Below the pieces are notes generated by a model. The model was not told where the DNA came from. It searched no databases and saw only the letters and a program-made list of their open reading frames with translations. A DNA stretch of 43,900 nt, from assembly GCF_003318295.1 (NCBI RefSeq), contig NZ_QOCW01000034.1, positions 1 through 43,900 on the forward strand, given 5' to 3'. Source of the DNA: Bacillus taeanensis (GTDB taxonomy: Bacteria; Bacillota; Bacilli; Bacillales; UBA6769). Below are positions 1-7,107 of this stretch, in pieces (position 1 is the first letter of the stretch; every line of letters begins with the position of its first letter). The translations under genes were made by a program, and so were the position numbers.

Positions 1-33
1 TCCATGATCATTTGTAACTTGTAGTTGTTTCAT
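1..33 (-). CDS. Start of an unidentified gene, cut by the window edge
   Basis: Only the first 11 codons are visible, reading MKQLQVTNDHG on the minus strand. The start is supported by a good Shine-Dalgarno sequence (AAAGGAG at about 42-49) 8 bases before the ATG. The rest lies outside the window, so no function can be given. It is divergent from the integrase remnant that begins near 119. Confidence 0.4.
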   Translation of the reverse strand, partial: MKQLQVTNDHG

Positions 34-118
34 TTGAACCGCTCCTTTGATTTTGTTTTCTTAGGAGCAGTATTGACGGTTTTGTATACAGTTTAAACGT
101 GATGAAAAATCAAAGTGA

Positions 119-547
119 ACTTATATATTACCGCCTAAGACAAACAGTTCGAAACGGATAATACGAATTGATGACGGATTAATTTCTCTGCTTAAAAAAC
201 ATAAAGCTGAACAAAACGAGCAATTTCTAAAAAATAAGGCCAACTACTACAACGAGCAATTTGTGTTTGCTCGTGAAGATGGTTATCCTACTTTGCGAAA
301 GCTCGTTGACATCCGGTTAATTCGGTTATTAAATAAAGCCGGCATTGGTAAGAAGATCACACTTCATGGTTTCCGGCATACCCATACATCTTTATTAATT
401 GAAGCTGGCGTGGGCGTAAAAGAAATCCAACTTCGTCTTGGCCACTCTGATTACAAAACGACCATGAACATTTATGCGCACATGACCAAAAACATGGAAG
501 AAAATGCTGCGGAGAAATTTAGCCAATTGATGCGTGGATTGTTATAA
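119..547 (+). pseudogene. Tyrosine recombinase (phage/ICE integrase), C-terminal remnant
   Basis: The open frame starts right after a stop codon at 116-118 and reads TYILPPKTNSSKR, a typical segment of phage integrases just before the catalytic half. It then continues to a normal C-terminus. Visible catalytic motifs are HGFRH (His-x-x-Arg), LGHS (second His) and the nucleophile Tyr in NIYAHMT. The N-terminal arm-binding and core-binding domains and the first catalytic Arg region are missing, so only about 140 of the usual 370-400 residues remain and the gene is dead. An ATG at 263 would give a 94-residue piece. As family knowledge, such enzymes integrate prophages and conjugative elements. 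Its position near a duplicated groEL 3' end suggests that it served an element inserted there; this is inference. Confidence 0.85.
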
Positions 548-605
548 AACCTTTTTAAATAAACGCTGTTCTCATAAACTTTATTGCTTGTGGAGAAAGA
601 AGATC

Positions 606-1256
606 TTAATCAAAAATTCTAAGTTGTTTTGACAGTTCTTTTCCTTCCCCTTGGAGTCCAAGTTTTTTTTGTAATTGAATTGGGAGTATACAAGTTATAT
701 TTTTAATAACCTCTACAGTTATTTCTTCTTGATTTGTATAACCTGAAATTTCTTCTCCAATCATCGCAAAATCAAAGGGCGAGTTGCTGAATATGATTTC
801 TGCCAACTGTGTATACATCTCGTCGACTTTATTTAACCAAGGGTTTAACTCTTTTGTAAGGGGATATTTATAAGGATATTTCTTTTCAAATGTTGCTTGG
901 GGTATAGCAATATCTAACCAATCTGATTCACCACTCACTCTAACCACGCTAATAACACAAGGTAGTTCATTGTCTTCCGAAAGAAATAAGGTCCCATAAA
1001 ATTGATTTACGCTCTCACCTTCAATATCTATTGGTAGAGAAATAGAATGTTTTTTATAATACTTTTTTTCTTCCCAAATCCCATTAAAAAAGCTACTCTT
1101 ACACAGAGCATTTAGAGCTTCATTTAGCCTTTTCTCATCATCAAATGGACGATATTCAATAGAAAGCTCATAAAAACCACCAACCCAATTTTCAGGATTA
1201 TTATAGTCACCATATTCCATTCCATTTCCACTCCACTTTAGAACTTTTATTTTCAT
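606..1256 (-). CDS. Hypothetical protein of 216 residues, full-length copy of a duplicated gene
   Basis: I do not recognise this family. The protein is soluble, rich in aromatic and acidic residues, with no signal peptide or membrane segment. It opens with MKIKVLKWSGNGMEYGDY and has a hydrophobic patch near residues 160-170. The ATG at 1256 has no well-placed ribosome-binding site: a purine run AAAGGGGG lies about 20 bases upstream, so translation may be weak. Codons 1-149 are repeated at 29952-30401 with three amino-acid differences (V/I, G/D, E/D), and there the gene is truncated. In both copies the groEL terminator lies directly upstream, so this was probably the gene following groEL before accessory DNA was inserted. 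A small cytosolic immunity or phage-associated protein is possible but unsupported. Confidence 0.7.
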   Translation of the reverse strand: MKIKVLKWSGNGMEYGDYNNPENWVGGFYELSIEYRPFDDEKRLNEALNALCKSSFFNGIWEEKKYYKKHSISLPIDIEGESVNQFYGTLFLSEDNELPCVISVVRVSGESDWLDIAIPQATFEKKYPYKYPLTKELNPWLNKVDEMYTQLAEIIFSNSPFDFAMIGEEISGYTNQEEITVEVIKNITCILPIQLQKKLGLQGEGKELSKQLRIFD

Positions 1257-1513
1257 TCTTACTATTTGTACTTATCCCCCTTTAATGCAGCAAGGAGGAT
1301 AGTAGGACTTTGAATATTTGCAAACAAAATTTCGATACGACTTTTTTATATGTTATCAATCTTTCATGTCATTGTTCAAACTTTATTTTCAAGCTATTAG
1401 TAAAGATAAAAATTTCCATATGAGTTTTTTAATTAGAGAGAAAATAAAAAAAGCGTCAAACCCTGTTAGATCAGGGTTTGACGCTTTTCCGGGGGCTTGA
1501 AATTACATCATGC
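810..1513. repeat. Long direct repeat, copy A (hypothetical gene 5' part + groEL terminator + groEL 3' tip)
   Basis: This stretch matches 29955-30665 in the same orientation. It covers the first 149 codons of the 216-codon gene, its upstream region, the terminator hairpin of groEL and the last codons of groEL (Met-Met-stop plus GMMstop-like tail). I counted three base differences over the coding part (about 447 bp). Over the roughly 250 bp of non-coding flank I counted more than ten differences plus a 12-bp indel. To the left, copy A continues into the intact rest of the gene; to the right it leaves the groEL sequence after about 20 bases. Confidence 0.9.
1446..1488 (-). terminator. Displaced duplicate of the groEL terminator
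   Basis: A strong hairpin with arms AAGCGTCAAACCCTG and CAGGGTTTGACGCTT and a 6-base loop is followed on the minus strand by a T-rich run. It is the same terminator as at 30602-30644 behind groEL, with one base changed in the loop. Here no complete gene precedes it, only the last codons of a groEL-like 3' end. Confidence 0.85.
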
Positions 1514-1521
1514 CGTCCATC
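1501..1521 (-). pseudogene. groEL: Relic of the groEL 3' end
   Basis: On the minus strand the bases encode GG-L-MDGMM-stop, resembling the Gly-Met-rich GroEL tail ([15 protein letters not shown] at 30658 onward). It lies at the same distance from the copied terminator as in the true gene. Homology stops after about 20 bases. This looks like an attachment-site-sized or recombination-junction copy of the groEL end rather than a decayed full gene. Confidence 0.6.
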
Positions 1522-2299
1522 AAGCCACCTATAAAATTGAAAGAAATGTATTGGAAAAATGGCTTTAAATCAACGTTTTTCGATTTTGTTTTAAAGGGAA
1601 TTAAGCCGATATGAAAAATACTATGAGAAAAAGTATGAGTTTTTAAAATAAATAATTCTGTATGATGTCTCAGCCAGCTTTGAATTATCATAAAATATTA
1701 GAGTGGAATCATGTAATTATTTTTTAGAGTTAGTCTTAACTTACTACATTATAGTGAAGTGGAGATCCTAGTTTAGCGCGTCATCCATGTTATTTAAAAA
1801 GGGGGAATCGCAGAGAGATACTGCCTATGTCCACCTTTAGAATAGCAAAATGTATAAGACTTCATTTAGAATATGTGATCTTTTTGACATTATGTTATAA
1901 GTTTGAAATTTTCTCTTCTCCTTCATAAAGGCTTCCACTCAAATCGATCTCTATTAAACTCAACTGTAAAAAAGATGATAAAAAACGTGACAACATCAGC
2001 ATTTATTGAATTAGGGCATGCTACAATCAAAATAATCCACGAAAAATTTTTCTTTAAGTATTAAATTTCTTCACCCTCCTTCTAGAGCCTACCACAAAAA
2101 GGTAGGCTTCTTTTTGGCAAAAAAATTGGATAAATATAGCTGTTCAAGCTAATTCGTTTTACCATTGTAAAGAAGGTTAAGGTTTTGTTTATTTTCGGTA
2201 GTAACCTATACAACCACTTTATTATGTTTTATGATTAAATGGTTATTAAATAGTCAAAGTGGTTGCTTATGATGCAAGTTTAGCCACACCAATAAGAGT
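1522..2299. other. Stretch without a recognisable gene
   Basis: I see no credible gene here. On the plus strand 1512-1605 reads open as a short tail (PSIKPPIKLKEMYWKNGF and on to a TGA), which might be the end of a gene cut at the repeat junction. I cannot name it. The rest is AT-rich and broken by stops in all frames, apart from a terminator hairpin at 2086-2115. Confidence 0.5.
2086..2115 (+). terminator. Rho-independent terminator without a gene
   Basis: The arms AGCCTACC and GGTAGGCT pair around a 7-base A-rich loop and are followed by CTTTTT. No intact upstream gene on the plus strand remains, so it is probably left from a deleted gene. Confidence 0.6.
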
Positions 2300-2446
2300 A
2301 TGCAAATAGGGGATCTTTGCGAGGGAGATTGCCTGTTTGTTTTGCACATAAAAAATAGGGATTTAGTTACACAAGAAATGGTAAAATGGCAGCGATTAAT
2401 CTTTCCAGATCGTACCACATTTGAGTATTATGTCACACTCAGTTAA
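2300..2446 (+). CDS. Possible small ORF or gene tail, unrecognised
   Basis: A 48-codon open frame runs from an ATG to TAA and reads protein-like, for example VKWQRLIFPDRTTFEYY near its end. The frame is also open upstream of the ATG (FSHTNKS). There is no clear ribosome-binding site. It may be the 3' remnant of a longer gene decayed upstream. I cannot assign a function, and the call rests on composition only. Confidence 0.25.
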   Translation: MQIGDLCEGDCLFVLHIKNRDLVTQEMVKWQRLIFPDRTTFEYYVTLS

Positions 2447-2544
2447 TGAAGGATTTACCTCGAATACTATAGCGTAACTCTCTTCACTGAACCTAAAGAC
2501 TAATCGGAGATCCATCAAACATCTTAACATTCTTCTTTTATGGG

Positions 2545-2586
2545 AACAAACAGCCTCCATTTAATGTAAAGTGGAGGCTGTTTGTT
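2545..2586. terminator. Perfect 15-bp hairpin, terminator-like
   Basis: The arms AACAAACAGCCTCCA and TGGAGGCTGTTTGTT are exact complements separated by 12 bases. The right side runs on into TGTTCATT rather than a clean T tract. It may be a bidirectional terminator left from lost genes. Confidence 0.5.
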
Positions 2587-2664
2587 GTTCATTATTCAAT
2601 ATGTCAAATTTGATGAAACAATCACATTCAAAATGTTAAATTAAAAATGTTTTTTTGAATCCCC

Positions 2665-2707
2665 AAAAGCCAAACCTTTGATTTTATCAATGTTTTGGCT
2701 TCTTTTT
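2665..2707 (+). terminator. Terminator-like hairpin
   Basis: AAGCCAAA pairs with TTTGGCTT across an 18-20 base loop, followed by CTTTTTC. There is no intact plus-strand gene upstream. Confidence 0.4.
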
Positions 2708-2717
2708 CATGCTGCTA

Positions 2718-2753
2718 ATGAGTTTAACAAAATAACCATTTTGTTAAACTCAT
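2718..2753. repeat. Perfect 16-bp inverted repeat with 4-base loop
   Basis: ATGAGTTTAACAAAAT and its exact reverse complement flank the loop AACC. No T tract follows on either strand, so it is not a typical terminator. It sits 120 bp before the transposase remnant and could be a structural element of a decayed insertion sequence; this is inference. Confidence 0.6.
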
Positions 2754-2872
2754 CACATGCAATTTTCAATTTATATTTTCTAGATAATTTAATCGTAAAT
2801 CAAACGAATTTTGTGTTTCTACGGCGTAAAAAGTATGTTTCTAAACACTTTTTACGAATGAAATTCCTTTAG
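2754..2872. other. AT-rich spacer, no gene seen
   Basis: An open frame crosses this stretch but its translation is dominated by Phe, Leu, Asn and Lys with no motif. I read it as non-coding. It leads into the transposase remnant. Confidence 0.4.
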
Positions 2873-3024
2873 ACCATCTATGCTCGGCGTAAAGTTGAGA
2901 TAGAAAGCGTGTTTGGTCACATCAAGGGCAATCGGTCGTTCCACAGATTTCCTTGCGGGGTCTTGACAAAGTATACTGCGAGTTTAGGATTGTGGCATTA
3001 GCCCACAACCTACTGAAAATATAA
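2873..3024 (+). pseudogene. Transposase 3' remnant (IS1182/IS5-like DDE family)
   Basis: The frame from 2873 reads YARRKVEIESVFGHIKGNRS followed by FHRF, the conserved C-terminal segment of IS1182-type DDE transposases. It contains the catalytic Glu in the ESVFG context. Near 2990 one base has been lost: the frame GLWH-stop must shift to give VALAHNLLKI-stop, the expected family ending. The upstream catalytic Asp residues and the whole N-terminal part are absent. This is therefore a dead fragment of about 50 codons. Confidence 0.75.
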
Positions 3025-3025
3025 A

Positions 3026-3065
3026 AAACAGGAAACGAAAAACGGTAAGTTTTCGTTTCCTGTTT
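3026..3065. terminator. Bidirectional terminator
   Basis: A perfect 16-bp stem (AAACAGGAAACGAAAA with its complement) is followed by TTCCTTTTTT on the plus strand and by a T-rich stretch on the minus strand. It ends the transposase remnant from one side and the sugar operon, whose last gene stops at 3106, from the other. Confidence 0.75.
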
Positions 3066-3105
3066 CCTTTTTTAGGGACTTATCAGACAGACCATTCTCT
3101 TTTTC

Positions 3106-4074
3106 CTATACCCACCACATTTGTGATGGTAATTCTTCAATTAATACAGAATGAAGATTTGTTACCGCACGTTTAAAACCTTCTTCAATCGATATGATTG
3201 GATCTTCATGCTCAATGCTTACAACATAATCATAACCGTATGTGCGAAGGGCGCTTATCATATCAGACCATTCTTTTAAACTATGACCGCAGCCTACTGA
3301 ACGGAATGACCATGCACGTGTCTGCACGTCACCATATTGCTGCATATCAGTTAATCCATACATGTTCACATTTTCTTGATCAATATACGTATCTTTCGCA
3401 TGGAAATGATGGATCGCATTTTCTTTTGCTAAAATTTTAATCGCCGCAACAGGATCAATGCCCTGCCACCATAAATGACTTGGATCTAAGTTTGCACCGA
3501 TCGCCTCACATGTTTCTTCGCGAAGCTTTAACAGCGTATAAGGGGTATGCACTAAAAAACCACCATGAAGCTCTAAGCCAATTTTTACGTTATGTTCTTC
3601 TGCGTATTGGCCAACTTCTTTCCAATATGGAATAAGTTTTTCTTCCCACTGCCATTTTAGAACATCACCGTATTCATTCGGCCAAGGTGTGACCGGCCAG
3701 TTCGGAAATTTCGACCCTTCATGATCACCTGCTGTTCCTGAAAAACAGTTCACAACCGGGACATCAAGTAATGATGCAAGTTTAATTGTTTTTAAAAGCG
3801 TTTCATGTGACTCTTTCGCAAACGACTCTTCCGGTGAGATTGGATTGCCATGACAGCTGAATGCGCTGATCGTTAAATCACGATTCTGCACTTTTTGCAG
3901 ATACTCTTTACGTTTTTCTTCACTTTCTAATAGTACATCTAAATTACAATGCGCATTTCCTGGATAGCATCCTGTTCCGATTTCAACAGCATGCAGTCCT
4001 GCTTCTTTTACCGTATCAAGCATTTGTTCAAATGATTGATCAGAAAACAAGACTGTAAAAACACCTAATTTCAT
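3106..4074 (-). CDS. Sugar phosphate isomerase/epimerase (xylose isomerase-like TIM barrel)
   Basis: The 322-residue protein has the AP endonuclease 2/xylose isomerase-like TIM-barrel fold. The expected metal-site segments are visible: LELHGG (Glu), NLDPSHLW (Asp and His), HFHAKD (His) and the late VSIEHED (Glu). Relatives act on keto-sugars and inosose, for example IolE, IolI and YcjR. In operons with Gfo/Idh/MocA dehydrogenases they epimerise or cleave 3-keto-glycosides in the cytosol. A ribosome-binding site AAAGGAGATG precedes the ATG. It is the last gene of the operon, 167 bp after the oxidoreductase gene. That gap shows no terminator, so co-transcription is likely. The exact substrate cannot be read from sequence. 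Confidence 0.85.
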   Translation of the reverse strand: MKLGVFTVLFSDQSFEQMLDTVKEAGLHAVEIGTGCYPGNAHCNLDVLLESEEKRKEYLQKVQNRDLTISAFSCHGNPISPEESFAKESHETLLKTIKLASLLDVPVVNCFSGTAGDHEGSKFPNWPVTPWPNEYGDVLKWQWEEKLIPYWKEVGQYAEEHNVKIGLELHGGFLVHTPYTLLKLREETCEAIGANLDPSHLWWQGIDPVAAIKILAKENAIHHFHAKDTYIDQENVNMYGLTDMQQYGDVQTRAWSFRSVGCGHSLKEWSDMISALRTYGYDYVVSIEHEDPIISIEEGFKRAVTNLHSVLIEELPSQMWWV

Positions 4075-4241
4075 CTCTGGACATCTCCTTTGCTAAAATT
4101 TTAGTAAGAATAAACACTTTTCCTTTTTTCACTTTTCTATAAATAGCTGCATCCGCTGCCGAACACTTAATGGTTTGAAAGCCGGAATCACTGATGTTAG
4201 GCAATTCTCTCCAACATAGATGATTCCAATTACTAATTTAC

Positions 4242-5285
4242 TTATACAGACACCGCAGTTGAAACACGAGCAATTTTTTTCGTTTCATTTGATTCAAGTG
4301 CTGCTAAAATAACTTGTAACGATTTCATGCCTTCTTCACCGCTAACTGGTGGTTCTGTATCATGAAGTACGCAATTTACAAATTGTTCAACAATATGTGA
4401 ATTGACTTGACCACCTGATTCATTTGATTGAATTTTTCCTAATTCATATTTTACGACTTCTCCATTTTGATACTGCACAACAAGTGAATGTGTTGGATCA
4501 TCTTCTAAACGAAGAATCGCTTTTTCACCGTAAATAATGGTTGAGTTATCTTCTTTTCCAACATAAGACCAGCTTGCAGCTAGCGTACCGATAATACCGC
4601 TTTCCATTTTTAATACACACACCGCATTATCATCAACATCAGAAAAATCTTTAGCGCTTGTTTCAACAAATCCGGCAACCTCTGTCACCTCTTCACCAAG
4701 CAGATAACGAATCAAATCTGTTTTATGAACACCTAAGTCACCCATTGCACCAATGAACGCTTTTTCTTTTTGGAAGAACCAACCTTCTTTGCCCTCTACA
4801 CTCCATCCTTCTGGACCGCCATGACCAAACGCCGTGCGAAAACTGTAAATTTTACCGATCTCACCATTCTCAATTAATTTTCTTGCTTTTTGATGCGACG
4901 AAACAAAACGCTGGTTATGAGCAATCATTAATTTTTTACCATTGCGTTTTGCCGCTTCAATCATTGCCTCTGCTTCTTGTTGTGATGTGGCCATTGGCTT
5001 TTCACAAAGAACATGCTTTCCAGCATTTAACGCCGCAATTGAAATCGGGGCATGTAAGTAGTTTGGTGTACATACACTTACTGCATCGATTTCCTTATTT
5101 GCAAGTAATTCTTCATAGCTTGTATACGCTTTTGCCCCATATTTTTCTGCGATTTCTTCTGCACGCTCCTGCACAATATCACAGACGGCAGCGATTTCTA
5201 CTGCGTCATTTACCGCATACTCTAGTAAATGACGATGTTGTGCAATACTTCCACAACCAATAACTCCGATTTTTAATGTACTCAT
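4242..5285 (-). CDS. Gfo/Idh/MocA family NAD(P)-dependent oxidoreductase
   Basis: A 347-residue cytosolic sugar dehydrogenase is predicted. The N-terminal Rossmann fold carries GVIGCGSIAQHRH, the NAD-binding glycine motif. CEKPMA gives the conserved Lys of the family, and MGDLGVHKTDLIRYLLG gives the Asp and His catalytic region. Relatives such as ThuB and YcjS oxidise the 3-hydroxyl of glucosides, which fits the ThuA-like and TIM-barrel neighbours. I chose the ATG at 5285 because GGGAGG lies 9 bases upstream and homologues start with the sequence KIGVIGCG. The reading frame is nevertheless open for 52 further codons upstream, which encode an Sda-like segment (separate entry). A fused 399-residue protein is therefore possible. 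Confidence 0.88.
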   Translation of the reverse strand: MSTLKIGVIGCGSIAQHRHLLEYAVNDAVEIAAVCDIVQERAEEIAEKYGAKAYTSYEELLANKEIDAVSVCTPNYLHAPISIAALNAGKHVLCEKPMATSQQEAEAMIEAAKRNGKKLMIAHNQRFVSSHQKARKLIENGEIGKIYSFRTAFGHGGPEGWSVEGKEGWFFQKEKAFIGAMGDLGVHKTDLIRYLLGEEVTEVAGFVETSAKDFSDVDDNAVCVLKMESGIIGTLAASWSYVGKEDNSTIIYGEKAILRLEDDPTHSLVVQYQNGEVVKYELGKIQSNESGGQVNSHIVEQFVNCVLHDTEPPVSGEEGMKSLQVILAALESNETKKIARVSTAVSV

Positions 5286-5441
5286 GTGTAAATTCCTCCC
5301 TATAATCTTTTTATCATTTAGTGTTAAATTTCTTTTATTGAGTTCTTCTGCCAACAACGCAATAAAATCATTGTCAAGATTTAATTCTAAAGCTTTAATA
5401 AAACTATGAATCAGAGTTTGGTTATTTAATATCTGGATCAT
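5286..5441 (-). CDS. Sda-like sporulation-kinase inhibitor segment, in frame with the next gene
   Basis: From the ATG at 5441 the frame reads MIQILNNQTLIHSFIKALEL then NLDNDFIALLAEELNKRNL. This aligns without gaps to B. subtilis Sda as I remember it ([20 protein letters not shown] and on), including the helical hairpin and the Leu and Phe of NLxxDF that lie on the kinase-binding face. Sda binds histidine kinases KinA/KinB and blocks Spo0A activation. An in-frame stop precedes the ATG, and the ribosome-binding site is weak (AGAAAG). No stop follows: after residue 43 the frame crosses the next gene's ribosome-binding site and enters the oxidoreductase. TGA TAA sits in a neighbouring frame just there, so a frameshift that removed the stop is plausible. 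It lies 37 bp behind the ThuA-like gene, in the sugar operon. Confidence 0.55.
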
Positions 5442-5478
5442 TTGTTAATCTTTCTACTATTTTTTCAAAGTAATTGAT

Positions 5479-6201
5479 TTACTTGACAGCAAGCAGTTCT
5501 AGCGGTTTTGCATTTCCGTAAACAGGTCTCTTGCGATCGACTGGTTTTGCCCAGTTCACAGCATTGATAATCACACGTTGAATGTCTTTGTTATAATATG
5601 TTGGATATGTTTCATGTCCTGGTCTAAAGTAAAAGACTTTTCCGTTTCCTCGTTGATACGTGCAGCCGCTTCGGAACACTTCTCCGCCTTCAAACCAGCT
5701 CATAAAAACAAGCTCATCTGGTGCCGGAATATCAAAATGCTCTCCATACATTTCTTCTTTTTCAAGTTCAATAGATTCACCAATTCCTTCTACAATGGGA
5801 TGGCTTGGATCAACCACCCAAAGGCGTTCCTTCTCATCCGCTTCACGCCATTTTAAATCACAGCTTGTCCCCATTAATGTTTTAAAAATCTTCGAAAAGT
5901 GACCGGAATGAAGAACGATAAGTCCCATACCGTCTAATACACGCTGCTGCACTTTTGCAACGACTTCATCGCTGACTTCATCATGGGCAAGATGTCCCCA
6001 CCAAAGTAAAACATCTGTTTCATTTAATACCTCATCTGTTAAACCGTGTTCCGGCTCATCTAACGTAGCCGTTCCTGCTTCAAACCCTGCTTCTGTTAAG
6101 AATGCCGCAATGGCACCATGAATACCTTCAGGATAAACCTCTCTCACAACTGGATTTTTTTGTTCATGTCGATTTTCATTCCATACGGTTACTTTTATCA
6201 T
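5479..6201 (-). CDS. ThuA-like domain protein
   Basis: The 240-residue protein belongs to the ThuA (trehalose utilisation) family, a class I glutamine amidotransferase-like fold. Characteristic segments are [28 protein letters not shown] (the His-Ser-Gly-His segment), a [13 protein letters not shown] loop and the late [16 protein letters not shown]. Members sit beside ABC sugar transporters and Gfo/Idh/MocA dehydrogenases and take part in keto-glycoside breakdown; the chemistry is not settled. AAGGAGTG precedes the ATG. Cytosolic, no signal peptide. It lies between the permease genes and the Sda-like/oxidoreductase frame with short gaps, consistent with one transcript. Confidence 0.88.
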   Translation of the reverse strand: MIKVTVWNENRHEQKNPVVREVYPEGIHGAIAAFLTEAGFEAGTATLDEPEHGLTDEVLNETDVLLWWGHLAHDEVSDEVVAKVQQRVLDGMGLIVLHSGHFSKIFKTLMGTSCDLKWREADEKERLWVVDPSHPIVEGIGESIELEKEEMYGEHFDIPAPDELVFMSWFEGGEVFRSGCTYQRGNGKVFYFRPGHETYPTYYNKDIQRVIINAVNWAKPVDRKRPVYGNAKPLELLAVK

Positions 6202-6262
6202 GTAAAAACACTCCTTCTAATTTAGTAAGTTCAAATGCTAAAAGTTTAAACTCTGTTTTTTA

Positions 6263-7090
6263 CTATCCCTTCACTGATCCTGACGTTAAACCAGAAACAA
6301 TACGTCGTTGGAAAATAAGAACCATGATGACAAGTGGTACTGTTACAACTACCGTTGCAGCTGAAATCTCTCCCCAAGGAATTGTATATTGACCCTGGAA
6401 CATCGCAATCCCAACCGGAACTGTTTTATAATTTTCTGCAGTGTTAATGGTTAATGCAAATAAGAACTCATTCCATGCGGCAATAAATACAAGAATAGCC
6501 GTTGTAAAGATCCCTGGTACAGCTAATGGTAAAATCACCCTCCAATATGTTTGTAATAAAGAAGCACCATCGATCTTAGCTGCCTCCTCTAAATCAAATG
6601 GAATTTGACGGAAGAATGTGACTAAAATCCAGATCGATAAAGGTAATGTAATGGTTGTATAGGGAATAATTAATCCCAAGTAGCTATTTGTTAAACCAAC
6701 ATTTTTCAAAAAGATATAAATAGGTGAAATCGTTGCAATTTGCGGGAACATTGAAACAGATAAAACAATTCCCAAAATGATTGGCTTCCCTCTAAAATTT
6801 AAACGGGCAATCGCATAGGCTGCAAACGATGCTACAAGAATGGTATAAATCGTTGTTACACCAGACACAACTAAGCTGTTCCACAAGTATCTTAAAAATG
6901 GATATTGTGTAAAGACAGATACGTAGTTTTGAAACGTTGGATCTGCTGTAAATGGTGTAAATGCTTGTTCTCCAAACAACTCAGATAAAGGTTTAATCGA
7001 ACTAATTAACATCCATAAAAATGGGAACATCACGATAAAAACAAAGATGAATAAAAACACATAAAATAATGGACCTGCTTTCTTCTTCAT
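6263..7090 (-). CDS. Sugar ABC transporter permease, MalG type
   Basis: A 275-residue inner-membrane permease with six predicted membrane segments; the first is FYVFLFIFVFIVMFPFLWML. The EAA loop that docks on the ATPase is present as EEAAKIDGASLLQTYWRVIL. The C-terminus (IFQRRIVSGLTSGSVKG) is typical of the MalG/CUT1 family. It pairs with the MalF-type permease encoded 17 bp upstream and with the binding lipoprotein. No ATP-binding subunit gene is present in the operon, as is usual in Bacillus, where MsmX serves several CUT1 importers. Confidence 0.92.
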   Translation of the reverse strand: MKKKAGPLFYVFLFIFVFIVMFPFLWMLISSIKPLSELFGEQAFTPFTADPTFQNYVSVFTQYPFLRYLWNSLVVSGVTTIYTILVASFAAYAIARLNFRGKPIILGIVLSVSMFPQIATISPIYIFLKNVGLTNSYLGLIIPYTTITLPLSIWILVTFFRQIPFDLEEAAKIDGASLLQTYWRVILPLAVPGIFTTAILVFIAAWNEFLFALTINTAENYKTVPVGIAMFQGQYTIPWGEISAATVVVTVPLVIMVLIFQRRIVSGLTSGSVKG

Positions 7091-7107
7091 GCTATATAGC
7101 CCCCTCC

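Noticed and set aside
1503..1691. 62-codon minus-strand frame ending in GLMDGMM as a separate gene
   Set aside because: Only the last seven codons resemble GroEL; the rest has no similarity I recognise and no ribosome-binding site. Treated as a groEL 3' relic fused by chance to non-coding DNA.
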